Source: Nitrospirae bacterium GWC2_56_14
GTDB taxonomy: Bacteria; Nitrospirota; UBA9217
Direction of reading: 5' to 3'
Assembly (NCBI GenBank): GCA_001803705.1
Contig: MHDY01000247.1
Span: 1 to 32,374, forward strand
DNA: 32,374 bases
In this document: piece by piece, positions 7,320-14,129 of the stretch
Numbering within the stretch: the stretch's first letter is position 1
How the letters are laid out: every line of letters begins with the position of its first letter
Program-made: the position numbers and the translations under genes
The notes under the pieces: generated by a model
Seen by the model: the letters and a program-made list of their open reading frames with translations, nothing else
What the model was told of the DNA's origin: nothing
The model's database searches: none

Positions 7320-7506
7320 CTGTTTCTGTATTTATTATAACAGCAATGCCCATGCCAGGAACAGAGCTGCTTTTACAACAACAAATCAAGGCGTTGGCGC
7401 CCATAACAGCGCGCTTGTGAAGCTCCTGCTTCAGGAGGTGCAGGATTTCAGACACCCGCAACAGACCGATCAGCTTGGCATTCCAGGCTTGCTGCTTCGA
7501 AACACA
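7320..7506 (-). pseudogene. Possible 3' remnant of a small GANAL-type (YbjQ-like) protein gene
   Basis: After the in-frame TAA at 7507-7509 the minus strand stays open and reads like real protein: AKLIGLLRVSEILHLLKQEL, HKRAVMGANALICCCKSSSV, then PGMGIAVIINTETEL. The GANA(L/I) turn followed by S-S-x-x-G-M-G and a final beta strand recalls the C-terminal half of YbjQ/DUF74 'heavy-metal-binding' proteins. There is no start codon with a ribosome binding site, and the frame runs into the lipoprotein gene. I infer a decayed fragment; it could also be chance. Confidence 0.3.
7334..7361 (-). promoter_or_regulatory. Probable promoter of the lipoprotein/HMA unit
   Basis: On the minus strand a perfect TATAAT lies about 40 bp before the lipoprotein start. 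A weak -35 (TTCCTG) lies 16 bp upstream of it. It falls inside the decayed coding remnant described at 7320-7506. Confidence 0.45.
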
Positions 7507-7532
7507 TTAAATTATTTCCATGAATTTTGCGC

Positions 7533-7563
7533 AAAAAAAATCAGCGCTGTATATGCGCTGATT
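7533..7563 (-). terminator. Intrinsic terminator after tRNA-Glu
   Basis: On the minus strand AATCAGCGC and GCGCTGATT form a 9-bp stem with a short A/T-rich loop, followed directly by a run of eight or more T. It lies 15 bp after the encoded CCA of tRNA-Glu. Confidence 0.88.
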
Positions 7564-7577
7564 CTTGCGTGATAAAA

Positions 7578-7655
7578 TGGCGTCCCCAGCGGGATTCGAA
7601 CCCGCGTTATCGCCGTGAAAGGGCGGTGTCCTGGGCCAGGCTAGACGATGGGGAC
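7578..7655 (-). tRNA. tRNA-Glu (anticodon TTC)
   Basis: The minus-strand cloverleaf is complete. The acceptor is GTCCCCA paired with TGGGGAC, discriminator G, and CCA is encoded. The anticodon loop CTTTCAC gives TTC. The T arm is GCGGG-TTCGAAT-CCCGC. The outermost anticodon-stem pair appears to be C-A (27-43) rather than C-G. It is 25 bp downstream of tRNA-Lys and shares its promoter. Confidence 0.97.
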
Positions 7656-7680
7656 ATGGTATTTCTGAAAATTGAAAAAC

Positions 7681-7756
7681 TGGTGAGCCGGCTGGGACTC
7701 GAACCCAGGACACCCGCCTTAAAAGGGCGGTGCTCTACCAACTGAGCTACCGGCCC
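7681..7756 (-). tRNA. tRNA-Lys (anticodon TTT)
   Basis: The minus-strand cloverleaf is complete. The acceptor is GGGCCGG paired with CCGGCTC, discriminator A, with encoded CCA. The D arm is AGCTCAGTTGGTAGAGC and the anticodon loop is CTTTTAA (TTT). The T arm is CTGGG-TTCGAGT-CCCAG. It is the first gene of a two-tRNA transcript. Confidence 0.98.
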
Positions 7757-7779
7757 ATCGACCTCGATGGAAGAGGCGT

Positions 7780-7809
7780 ATATTAGCAAAGAAAGCGGGT
7801 TGTTGTCAA
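7780..7809 (-). promoter_or_regulatory. Promoter of the tRNA-Lys/tRNA-Glu operon
   Basis: On the minus strand TTGACA and TAATAT are separated by 18 bp. The -10 ends 24 bp before the tRNA-Lys 5' end, so a short leader of about 15-18 nt is expected. The near-consensus elements suit a stable-RNA promoter. Confidence 0.75.
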
Positions 7810-7893
7810 CAAAAAACAAGACACAACCGGAAACACCGGTCAGGAAATCCGCAAGGCTGCATGCTCTCTGCGCGGCTTCGCGAGGGAGCCGCT

Positions 7894-9198
7894 CTACCGT
7901 TTTTTTACCGTCTGAAAGGGCCGCTCAAGAATGATGGTCTCGTCGCGGCGCGGGCCCGTCGAAACGATGGACGGCTTGACGCCACTGAGTTTGCAGAGCT
8001 TTTCCACGTAGGTCCGGGCCTTTTTCGGCAGGTCTTCGTATTTTTTGATGCCGATCGTCGTCTGCTTCCAGCCGGGCATGGTGATGTATTGCGGAACGCC
8101 CTGCTCGAGCACCGCAAGCTCCGACGGCATCTCTTCGTACAGTTTTCCCTTGTACTTATAGCCCACGCAGATCTTGAGCTCCTCAAGCGTATCGAGCACA
8201 TCCAGCTTGGTGATGGCCGCGCTCGTCATGCCGTTCACCCGCACGGCATGCCGGATAATGAGCGTATCGGCCCACCCGCACCGCCGCGCCCTGCCCGTCG
8301 TCGCCCCATATTCTTTGCCGCGCTCGCGCAGCAGTTCGCCGGTCTTGTCGTTGAGCTCCGTGGGAAAGGGGCCGCTGCCGACCCGCGTGGTGTATGCCTT
8401 GACGATGCCCAGGACCTCGGTGATCGTGTTCGGCCCGATGCCGAGCCCCGTGCAGGCGCCGCCGGCCGTGGGGCTCGACGAGGTCACAAAGGGATAGGTC
8501 CCGTGGTCCACGTCAAGGTGCGTTCCCTGGGCCCCTTCAGCCAGGACCTTCTTTTTCCCGGCGATGGCTTCGCTGAGATAGAGCGTCGTATCGGCGATGT
8601 ATTTTTTGAGTCTCCTGGCGTAACCCTGGTACTCGTCATAAACCTGGTCCTGGTTCACCAGCGGCGCGTTATAGAAACGCTCGAGCATGAAATTCGCTTC
8701 GCCGGTATTGCAGGACAGTTTTTCGCGAAAGGTCTTTTCGTCCAGGAGATCGGCCATCCGTATGCCCTTGCGGTTGATCTTGTCCGCATACGCGGGCCCG
8801 ATGCCGCGGCCGGTCGTACCGATCTTCTTATTGCCCTTCAGCTTTTCGCTGGCCACATCGAGGGCCTTGTGGTACGGCATGATGAGGTGGGCGTTTTTGC
8901 TGATGAGCAGGTTTTTATCAAATTTGATGCCCCGCTTGGTCATGGCATCCATCTCTTCAAGGAGCGCCGCCGGGTCCACGACCACACCGTTCCCGATGAT
9001 GCACTTTTTGCCTTTATGCAGGATACCCGAGGGGACCAGGTGCAGGATGAACTCGTTCATCCCCACCACCACGGTATGGCCGGCGTTGTGGCCGCCCTGG
9101 TAACGCGCGACCACGTCAGCCCGCTCCGTGAGCAGGTCTATGATCTTCCCTTTGCCTTCATCGCCCCACTGGGCGCCGACGACGACTAATACTGGCAT
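7894..9198 (-). CDS. purA: Adenylosuccinate synthetase
   Basis: A 434-residue, full-length PurA. It joins IMP and aspartate using GTP to make adenylosuccinate, the first committed step to AMP. All hallmark motifs are present: VVVGAQWGDEGKGKIIDLL (GTP P-loop and catalytic Asp), GGHNAGHTV, TTGRGIGPAYADK, EGAQGTHLDVDHGTYPFVTS, TTGRARRCGWAD and, near the C-terminus, TGPRRDETI. ATG 9198 follows TTGAGGAGAACCA, a good ribosome binding site. The leader between serA and purA (about 100 bp) is almost entirely an A/T-rich TTTGCAC word repeat that ends about ten bases before the ribosome binding site. It is followed by two tRNAs with their own promoter. A cytoplasmic housekeeping enzyme. Confidence 0.98.
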   Translation of the reverse strand: MPVLVVVGAQWGDEGKGKIIDLLTERADVVARYQGGHNAGHTVVVGMNEFILHLVPSGILHKGKKCIIGNGVVVDPAALLEEMDAMTKRGIKFDKNLLISKNAHLIMPYHKALDVASEKLKGNKKIGTTGRGIGPAYADKINRKGIRMADLLDEKTFREKLSCNTGEANFMLERFYNAPLVNQDQVYDEYQGYARRLKKYIADTTLYLSEAIAGKKKVLAEGAQGTHLDVDHGTYPFVTSSSPTAGGACTGLGIGPNTITEVLGIVKAYTTRVGSGPFPTELNDKTGELLRERGKEYGATTGRARRCGWADTLIIRHAVRVNGMTSAAITKLDVLDTLEELKICVGYKYKGKLYEEMPSELAVLEQGVPQYITMPGWKQTTIGIKKYEDLPKKARTYVEKLCKLSGVKPSIVSTGPRRDETIILERPFQTVKKR

Positions 9199-9209
9199 TG
9201 GTTCTCCTC

Positions 9210-9300
9210 AATGCAAAATGCAAATTTTAAATTGCAAATTTCAAAATCAAAAAACATTCCATTTTGCACTTTGCACTTTGCATTTTTCAATTTGCACTCG
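9210..9300. repeat. A/T-rich TTTGCA word repeat between serA and purA
   Basis: A 90-bp stretch built from reiterated words: ATGCAAAATGCAAATTTTAA, ATTGCAAATTTCAAA and ATTTTGCACTTTGCACTTTG. It contains both orientations of TTTGCA, so it can fold on itself. It occupies nearly the whole serA-purA gap and would lie in the 5' leader of purA. It is unlike any coding sequence nearby and belongs to the set of intergenic word repeats in this window. Confidence 0.75.
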
Positions 9301-9304
9301 CTTT

Positions 9305-10882
9305 TTATATTTTTATCTGCTTCACCGACAGGACGTTCGGCATCTGCCGGATCTTCGTCATCAGCTCATCGGACACGGTGCTGTCGATGCTCACGACCGA
9401 CATGGCCATGCCGCCCTGCTTCTCGCGGCCGAACTGCATGCGCGCGATGTTGATCCCGTTCTGACCGAGCAGCGTGCCGATGCCGCCGATGACGCCGGGC
9501 TTGTCGTTGTTCATGAGCACCAGCATGTCGCCCTCGGGTACGGTCTCCATGGGGAAGTTGTCCACCTGGATGATGCGGGGCTCTTTTTTGCTGTTCAGCG
9601 TGCCGGAAACGGCAAGGTCCTTGCCGCCGGCCTTGACCTTGATCGTGATCAGGCTCGTGTATTCGGTGGTGTCCGTGGACTTGGAGACCTTGACCTCGAT
9701 GCCGCGGTCCTTGGCGATGAGCGGCGCGTTCACATAATTCACGTTCTCGTTGACGCTGCGTGTCAGCAGGCCCTTGAGCGCTGCCAGCGTGATCGGCTCC
9801 TGCTTGAGGTTCGACACCTCGCCGCTGTACTCCACGACCACCTGGGTGAGGCCGCCTTCGCAGAGCTGCGCCTGGAACAGGCCCATGCGCTCCGCAAGAT
9901 TGATGTAGGGGCTGAGCGTCGGGAGCTGGTCCGCCGGCACGGACGGCACGTTCACGGCGTTCCGCACGGTCCCGGCAATGAGATAATCCACGATCTGCTC
10001 GGCAACAGCCACGGCCACGTTCTCCTGGGCCTCCAGGGTGGACGCGCCCAGGTGCGGCGTGGCGATAAAGTTGTCGAGGGTGAGCAGCGGATGGTTCTCC
10101 GGCGGCTCCTTTTCGAACACGTCAAAGGCGGCTCCGCCGACCTTGCCGCTCTTCATGGCTTCATAGAGGTCCGTCTCGTTCACGATGCCGCCGCGGGCGC
10201 AGTTGATGATGCGCACCCCGTCCTTCATCTGGGCAAGAGTGTCCTTGTTGATCAGGTTCGCCGTTTCTTTGGTCTTGGGCGTATGCACGGTGATGAAATC
10301 CGACCGTTTGTAGATCGTCGGCAGATCGGCCAGCTCGATGCCGAGGGATTTCGCCTTCTCCGGGGAAATGAACGGATCGTAGGCCAGGACCTTCATGCCG
10401 AGCCCGATGGCGCGGTTCGCGACCACGCCGCCGATGGCGCCCATGCCGATGATGCCCAGGGTCTTGGCGTAGAGCTCGATTCCCTCGAACTTCTTCTTCT
10501 CCCACTTGCCTGCCTTGAGCGACGAGTAGGCCTGGGGGATCATGCGGGCGCAGGCGAAGATCATGCCGATGGTGTGCTCCGCCGTGGTGACCGTGTTGCC
10601 GCCGGGCGTGTTCATGACGACCACGCCCTTCTTGGTGGCCGCCGGGATGTCCACGTTGTCGAGACCGCTTCCTGCGCGGCCCACGACCTTGAGCTTCATG
10701 GCCTTCTCCAGCAGCGCGGCGTTCACCTTGGTGGCTGAACGGATGACCAGTGCGTCGTAATCGCCGATGATCTTCTCGATCTCCTCGACGGAGGTCTTGC
10801 TCCGGGCGTCCACTTCGAGCCCGGCCTTCTTTAAGATCTCCACCCCGATGGGCGAGAGGTTGTCGCTGATCAGAACCTTCAT
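9305..10882 (-). CDS. serA: D-3-phosphoglycerate dehydrogenase (type 1, with ASB and ACT domains)
   Basis: 525 residues, the long three-domain SerA. It oxidises 3-phosphoglycerate to 3-phosphohydroxypyruvate with NAD, entering serine synthesis. Seen: the N-terminal substrate domain with GRAGSGLDNVDIPAATKKGV, Rossmann motif GIIGMGAIGGVVANRAIGLG, NCARGGIVNE, EKEPPENHPLL and catalytic-His segment TPHLGASTLEAQENVA. These are followed by the intervening ASB domain (YINLAERMG onward) and a C-terminal ACT domain (VLMNNDKPGVIGGIGTLLGQ). The ACT domain is the usual serine feedback site. ATG 10882 follows ATAGGAGGCTTC. The class V aminotransferase upstream, 84 bp away, would take the next or a related step, forming a serine/glycine module. 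Confidence 0.97.
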   Translation of the reverse strand: MKVLISDNLSPIGVEILKKAGLEVDARSKTSVEEIEKIIGDYDALVIRSATKVNAALLEKAMKLKVVGRAGSGLDNVDIPAATKKGVVVMNTPGGNTVTTAEHTIGMIFACARMIPQAYSSLKAGKWEKKKFEGIELYAKTLGIIGMGAIGGVVANRAIGLGMKVLAYDPFISPEKAKSLGIELADLPTIYKRSDFITVHTPKTKETANLINKDTLAQMKDGVRIINCARGGIVNETDLYEAMKSGKVGGAAFDVFEKEPPENHPLLTLDNFIATPHLGASTLEAQENVAVAVAEQIVDYLIAGTVRNAVNVPSVPADQLPTLSPYINLAERMGLFQAQLCEGGLTQVVVEYSGEVSNLKQEPITLAALKGLLTRSVNENVNYVNAPLIAKDRGIEVKVSKSTDTTEYTSLITIKVKAGGKDLAVSGTLNSKKEPRIIQVDNFPMETVPEGDMLVLMNNDKPGVIGGIGTLLGQNGINIARMQFGREKQGGMAMSVVSIDSTVSDELMTKIRQMPNVLSVKQIKI

Positions 10883-10900
10883 GAAGCCTCCTATGTAAGA

Positions 10901-10960
10901 CAGCTTATAGCTGATGGCTGATGGCGGCTGCTATGAGCTAAGAACTATGAGCCATCAACT
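10901..10960. repeat. AGCTGATGGC/ATGAGC word repeat
   Basis: The gap between the aminotransferase and serA consists largely of related words in both orientations: CAGCTTATAGCTGATGGCTG, ATGGCGGCTGCTATGAGCTA and AGAACTATGAGCCATCAACT. It ends a few bases before the aminotransferase stop codon. Another member of the word-repeat class described in the findings. Confidence 0.6.
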
Positions 10961-10966
10961 AAGTCG

Positions 10967-12103
10967 TTACTTCATCAATATTTCCTGCGCCGCGCCCACG
11001 CCCGTGCCGAGCTTCACCGGATGGCCCAGGCCCTTCAGCACCATCTCGATGCCGGCGATCGCCGTGATCACGTCAAAAGTGTTCGCATAGCCCAGGTGCG
11101 CGATGCGGAAGATCTTGCCCTTGAGGTGGTCCTGGCCGCCTGCGCCGGTGATGCCGTACTTTACGCGCAGGTCCTTGTAGATCGCCTGGCCGTCCACGCC
11201 AGCCGGCGCTTCGATGGCCGTGAGCGCATTGCTCGGACTTTCCTTGGGAAAGAGCTTGAGCCCGAGCGCCAGGGCCCCTGCGCGGGTCGCCTGCGCGAGC
11301 TTCTCGTGGCGCTTGAACACGTTCTCGAGACCCTCGTCCTGAAGCATTTTAATAGCGGCGTTCAGGCCGATGATGAGCGTCACGGGAGAGGTAAAGAGCG
11401 TCTGGTTCTTGGCCAGGTTCTCGCGCTCTTTCTTGAAGTTGAAATAGAATTTCGGCGTCTTCGCAACATCGGCCATCTTCCAGGCCTTGTCGGACACGGA
11501 TACAAAAGCGAGCCCCGGGGGCAGCATCACGCCCTTCTGGGATCCGCCGATCATGACGTCAACGCCCCACTCGTCGGTCTTGATGTCATGGGCCACCAAT
11601 GCCGAGATGGCATCGACCACAAAGAGCGCGTCGGTCTTCTTGACGACTGCGGCGATCGACTTGATGTCGTGGTACACGCCCGTGGAGGTCTCGTTGGCCT
11701 GGACGAACACGGCCTTGATCTTGGGGTTCTTCTTGAGGCTCGCCTCGACCAGCTCCGGCTTTACCGCATATCCCCATTCCACCTTGACCTCTTCCACCTT
11801 CATGCCGTAGGCCTGGCAGATCTTGGTCCAGCGTTCGCCGAACTTTCCGCCGTTCAGCACGAGTACGTCGTCGCCGGGGCTCAGGAAGTTCGAGACCGCG
11901 CCGTCCATGCCGCCGGTCCCGGTGGAACACAGGATCAGCACGTCGTTCTTCGTCTGGTAGAGCCACTGCAGGCCCTTTTTCGCGGAATCGAGCACGGGCA
12001 AAAAGTCCGGTGCGCGGTGATGGATGATCGGCATGGCCATGGCCAAAAGCGCTTCAGGCGGCACCGGTGTCGGTCCAGGGGCAAGGAGATATTTTTTCTG
12101 CAT
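10967..12103 (-). CDS. Class V aminotransferase (serine-pyruvate / alanine-glyoxylate type)
   Basis: 378 residues, a fold-type I PLP enzyme of the serine-glyoxylate/alanine-glyoxylate group. Seen: KKYLLAPGPTPVPPEALLAM at the N-terminus, CSTGTGGMDGAVSNFLSPGD (phosphate/cofactor contact), FVQANETSTGVYHDI, FVVDAISALVAHDI (the Asp that contacts the pyridine N) and GGSQKGVMLPPGLAFVSVS with the Schiff-base Lys. It transfers amino groups between alanine, serine, glyoxylate and related oxo acids. Beside serA, and with no serC in view, it may serve as the phosphohydroxypyruvate or hydroxypyruvate aminotransferase of serine synthesis; that is inference from context. ATG 12103 follows TTGGAGGAATTCCC. 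The first of a same-strand run into serA and purA. Confidence 0.92.
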   Translation of the reverse strand: MQKKYLLAPGPTPVPPEALLAMAMPIIHHRAPDFLPVLDSAKKGLQWLYQTKNDVLILCSTGTGGMDGAVSNFLSPGDDVLVLNGGKFGERWTKICQAYGMKVEEVKVEWGYAVKPELVEASLKKNPKIKAVFVQANETSTGVYHDIKSIAAVVKKTDALFVVDAISALVAHDIKTDEWGVDVMIGGSQKGVMLPPGLAFVSVSDKAWKMADVAKTPKFYFNFKKERENLAKNQTLFTSPVTLIIGLNAAIKMLQDEGLENVFKRHEKLAQATRAGALALGLKLFPKESPSNALTAIEAPAGVDGQAIYKDLRVKYGITGAGGQDHLKGKIFRIAHLGYANTFDVITAIAGIEMVLKGLGHPVKLGTGVGAAQEILMK

Positions 12104-12482
12104 GGGAATTCCTCCAATTCTTACGGGTAAATAGCAATTATGGGTTAAATTTTTGTATTATCGTACACAAGCGCTGAAACACAAAAGGTTTCTGTCACAA
12201 CGAAGAAGTCACAGGCCCGCCGGGACGGGACCTATGCCCGGGGTTGGCGTGTCGCTGGGATAGTGCGGATGTCTGTGCTGTTTCACGGAGAACTGCCTTT
12301 CCTTAGGTGACTCTGGTCAAAAAGCCCCATGAAATTAGCACACGGGGCTGAAAATTGTCAAGAAAATAATACGATGACACCGGGCGCCCCGGGGACAGGG
12401 GAGAAAGAAGACGCCAGGAAGAACAGCGCTTTCCGCACGCTTTCCCTTTCACCGTACAGCGGCCGGCCGGAGAACCGGACCC
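12104..12482. other. Non-coding region upstream of the aminotransferase gene
   Basis: 379 bp between the DUF1573 stop and the aminotransferase start. It holds the terminator at 12319-12349 and, nearer the aminotransferase, AT-rich sequence with possible -10 boxes (GATAAT at 12157-12162) but no good -35. A GC-rich segment around 12205-12260 could fold, but I did not recognise any riboswitch class. Confidence 0.5.
12319..12349 (-). terminator. Intrinsic terminator of the MshEN-YjbQ-DUF1573 unit
   Basis: On the minus strand AGCCCCGTG and CATGGGGCT pair over 9 bp with one G-T wobble, loop TGCTAATTT, and are followed by five T. It lies 134 bp beyond the TAG that ends the extended DUF1573 frame. 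Confidence 0.8.
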
Positions 12483-12893
12483 CTACGGCAGGGGTTTCCG
12501 GATAATGTCCATGGTCATAACGATCGTCCGCACCGGATTTATGCGGTCATTGGAGTAGATGGATATTTTCTTTACCAGGATACCGCCCCTGCCGGTGGTG
12601 TCCACCGTTGCCTGTATGCGGCCGGAGTCTCCCGGTTCAAGGTGATTAGAACTAATCACCGCGGCTGCGCAGCCTCAGGAAGGCTGGACCCGCTCAATAT
12701 CGAGCGCGGCATCTCCGGTGTTCCTCACCTCGAACACATGCTGCAGTTTGGCCCCCTCGACAACCTTGCCGTAGTCGTAGGTCGCCTCTTTGATCTCTAT
12801 CTGGGGCCCCTTCTGTTCCTGGGCCCAGAGCGGCTGGGCGAGAAAACCCGCTGCCACCGCCGCGAGCATGATCGCAAACACCTGTTGTTTCAT
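12483..12893 (-). CDS. DUF1573 protein, probable selenoprotein (in-frame TGA = Sec73)
   Basis: Read from ATG 12893 (after AAGGAGTTATACC), the frame encodes a signal peptide ending near QPLWA-QEQ and the start of a DUF1573 domain (IEIKEATYDYGKVVEGAKLQ, HVFEVRNTGDAALDIERVQP-S), then TGA at 12675-12677. The frame continues without any other stop: GCAAAVISSNHLEPGDSGRI, QATVDTTGRGGILVKKISIY, SNDRINPVRTIVMTMDIIRK, PLP, TAG. DUF1573 proteins typically read 'I..V.PSCGCT......l.PGesG.I.v.fdt.gr.G...K.i.v.sNDp..p', so the TGA replaces the first Cys of S-C-G-C. Total 136 residues, normal for a one-domain member, versus 72 if truncated. A perfect hairpin follows (12641-12660). Exported; an Ig-like fold of unknown role. 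A TGC-to-TGA nonsense mutation or sequencing error is the alternative. Confidence 0.8.
12641..12660 (-). promoter_or_regulatory. SECIS-like hairpin downstream of the in-frame TGA
   Basis: On the minus strand GGTGATTAGTTCTAATCACC is a perfect inverted repeat: 8 bp around GTTC, or 9 bp around TT. It starts 14 nt after the TGA, and the GUUC loop begins 22 nt after it. As I recall the rules for bacterial SECIS elements, the apical loop should lie roughly 16-37 nt from UGA and contain G and U, which this satisfies. The hairpin is inside the coding sequence, as bacterial SECIS elements are. An alternative small palindrome, GGCTGCGCAGCC, abuts the TGA. Confidence 0.65.
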
Positions 12894-12928
12894 GGTATAA
12901 CTCCTTTTTCCGTCCGTCAGCACGGGCA

Positions 12929-13342
12929 TCACTCGCCCATGACCTTGACCAGAATTTCTTTTTCGCGCATGCCGTCGAACTCTGCATAATACACCGTCTG
13001 GTACACGCCCAGATCGAGCGCCCCTTCGGTCACCGGAAGCGTCAGGTTGTGGCCGGACAGGAGCGACATGAGATGCGCCCGGCCGTTCCGCCTGGCATCG
13101 GTAAGGTCATGCTTATACTCGCCGGCAGGAACGATCCTCTCCATGAGGCCCATGAAGTCCTCGGTCAGCGTTGCGTCCGAATCGCTCACGTAGACCGATG
13201 CGCTGGTGTGGTGCGGGAAGAGCAGGACCATTCCGTCCTGCACACCGCTCTTCGCGATGATCTGGGACACTTCCCGGGTGATGTCCCGGATCTCCCGTTT
13301 GTCTGCAGTCGTTATCCTGATAAAGTCCCGGTAGGTCTTCAT
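12929..13342 (-). CDS. YjbQ/UPF0047 family protein
   Basis: 137 residues, the normal length for the YjbQ (UPF0047) family. Recognisable are FPHHTSASVYVSDSDATLTE, where other members have H-T-S-A-(S/L), DARRNGRAHLMSLLSGHNLT (family: NGHAH) and the C-terminal GVYQTVYYAEFDGMREKEIL. Conserved His and Asp residues form a small trimeric metal/thiamine-phosphate-like site; some members complement thiamin-phosphate synthase weakly, so the physiological role is open. ATG 13342 follows CAGGAAGGGCGTAC. It lies 19 bp after the MshEN gene and 35 bp before the DUF1573 gene, in one probable transcript. Confidence 0.92.
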   Translation of the reverse strand: MKTYRDFIRITTADKREIRDITREVSQIIAKSGVQDGMVLLFPHHTSASVYVSDSDATLTEDFMGLMERIVPAGEYKHDLTDARRNGRAHLMSLLSGHNLTLPVTEGALDLGVYQTVYYAEFDGMREKEILVKVMGE

Positions 13343-13361
13343 GTACGCCCTTCCTGAACGC

Positions 13362-14042
13362 CTACAACCCGATCTTCTTTTGGTAGATCATCTTGACCAG
13401 GTCCTCGCGGTTAATGATATTTTTTTCTATCAGCAGGGTGATAAGCGCATCAAGGCGGAGACGGTCATCCTGGGACTGGCGGGAAGCCTCGTCCTGAGCT
13501 GCCGTCGCAACCTGCACCTCATTGCTGCTCGTCATGAGGTCGCTTCCGAAGATGGTCTCCATTTTGCCCGTTTTTACGAACGAGACCTCTTTCGGTTTAC
13601 GGACCACTTCTTCGCCGTCGTAATATTTTCTGATGGCGTCATTGATCTCGGACTCCAGCGCCAGCGCCGGCTTGACCATAAGGCCCGTGCAGAACCTGAG
13701 GTCGTCAATGGCCTCCATATCCATCGGGTCGGACATGGCGATCACGATCGAGCTCCCCTCTTTCCTGACCGGCACGACCCCGTATTTCTTTGCCACATCG
13801 ACCTTGATAAGCGAGACCGATGCCGCCGGAATTTCAGGATCGAACAGATTCACATAGGGGATGCCCATTTTTTCTGCGATCACCCTGGCAAGCTCCTCCT
13901 CGCGAATGAATTCCATTTCAACGAGGATGGAGCCCAGTTTGCCCCCCCAGTTCCGCTGGTGCGACAGCGCCGTCTGGAGCTGAAAGTCATCGATGAGGCC
14001 GGCTTCTTTCAAAAAATCACCGAGCTTTTTCTTTTCAGCCAT
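13362..14042 (-). CDS. Stand-alone MshEN (GspE/PilB N-terminal) domain protein
   Basis: 226 residues matching the N-terminal domain of type II secretion/type IV pilus ATPases without the ATPase itself. Seen: KKLGDFLKEAGLIDDFQLQT then GGKLGSILVEMEFIREEELA and RVIAEKMGIPYVNL, followed by KKYGVVPVRKEGSSIVIAMS and DPMDMEAIDDLRFCTGLMVK. The paired (R/K)LGxxLxxxGxIxxxxLxxAL motifs are those that bind c-di-GMP in MshE, here with K for R. The last ~60 residues are charged linker ending in a short helical DALITLLIEKNIINREDLVK repeat. It may be a c-di-GMP-responsive adaptor. It has a near-consensus promoter at 14096-14125 and leads the YjbQ-DUF1573 transcript. Confidence 0.85.
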   Translation of the reverse strand: MAEKKKLGDFLKEAGLIDDFQLQTALSHQRNWGGKLGSILVEMEFIREEELARVIAEKMGIPYVNLFDPEIPAASVSLIKVDVAKKYGVVPVRKEGSSIVIAMSDPMDMEAIDDLRFCTGLMVKPALALESEINDAIRKYYDGEEVVRKPKEVSFVKTGKMETIFGSDLMTSSNEVQVATAAQDEASRQSQDDRLRLDALITLLIEKNIINREDLVKMIYQKKIGL

Positions 14043-14095
14043 GGGCCCTCCGTATCACAATATTTATGGTTATCACAATAAATATTTAAGCCATA

Positions 14096-14125
14096 ATTAT
14101 AAGCTACGGACGCAAGGGATGTCAA
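14096..14125 (-). promoter_or_regulatory. Strong promoter of the MshEN-YjbQ-DUF1573 unit
   Basis: On the minus strand consensus TTGACA and TATAAT are separated by 18 bp and lie 54 bp before the MshEN start codon. The transcribed leader contains a direct repeat of ATTGTGATA (within 14050-14085) that could be an operator. Confidence 0.75.
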
Positions 14126-14129
14126 CCTT

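Noticed and set aside
9128-10738. 536-aa plus-strand ORF rich in His, Asp and Gly
   Set aside because: It is antisense to serA. Long antisense ORFs of this composition are expected in GC-rich genes.
12104-12300. Riboswitch upstream of the aminotransferase gene (glycine or cobalamin type)
   Set aside because: GC-rich foldable sequence is present, but none of the conserved core words of those classes is seen.
12675-12932. Taking the DUF1573 ORF as a complete 85-residue protein ending at the TGA
   Set aside because: The frame beyond the TGA is unmistakably the second half of the same domain. The start must also be the later ATG (12893) with its ribosome binding site.
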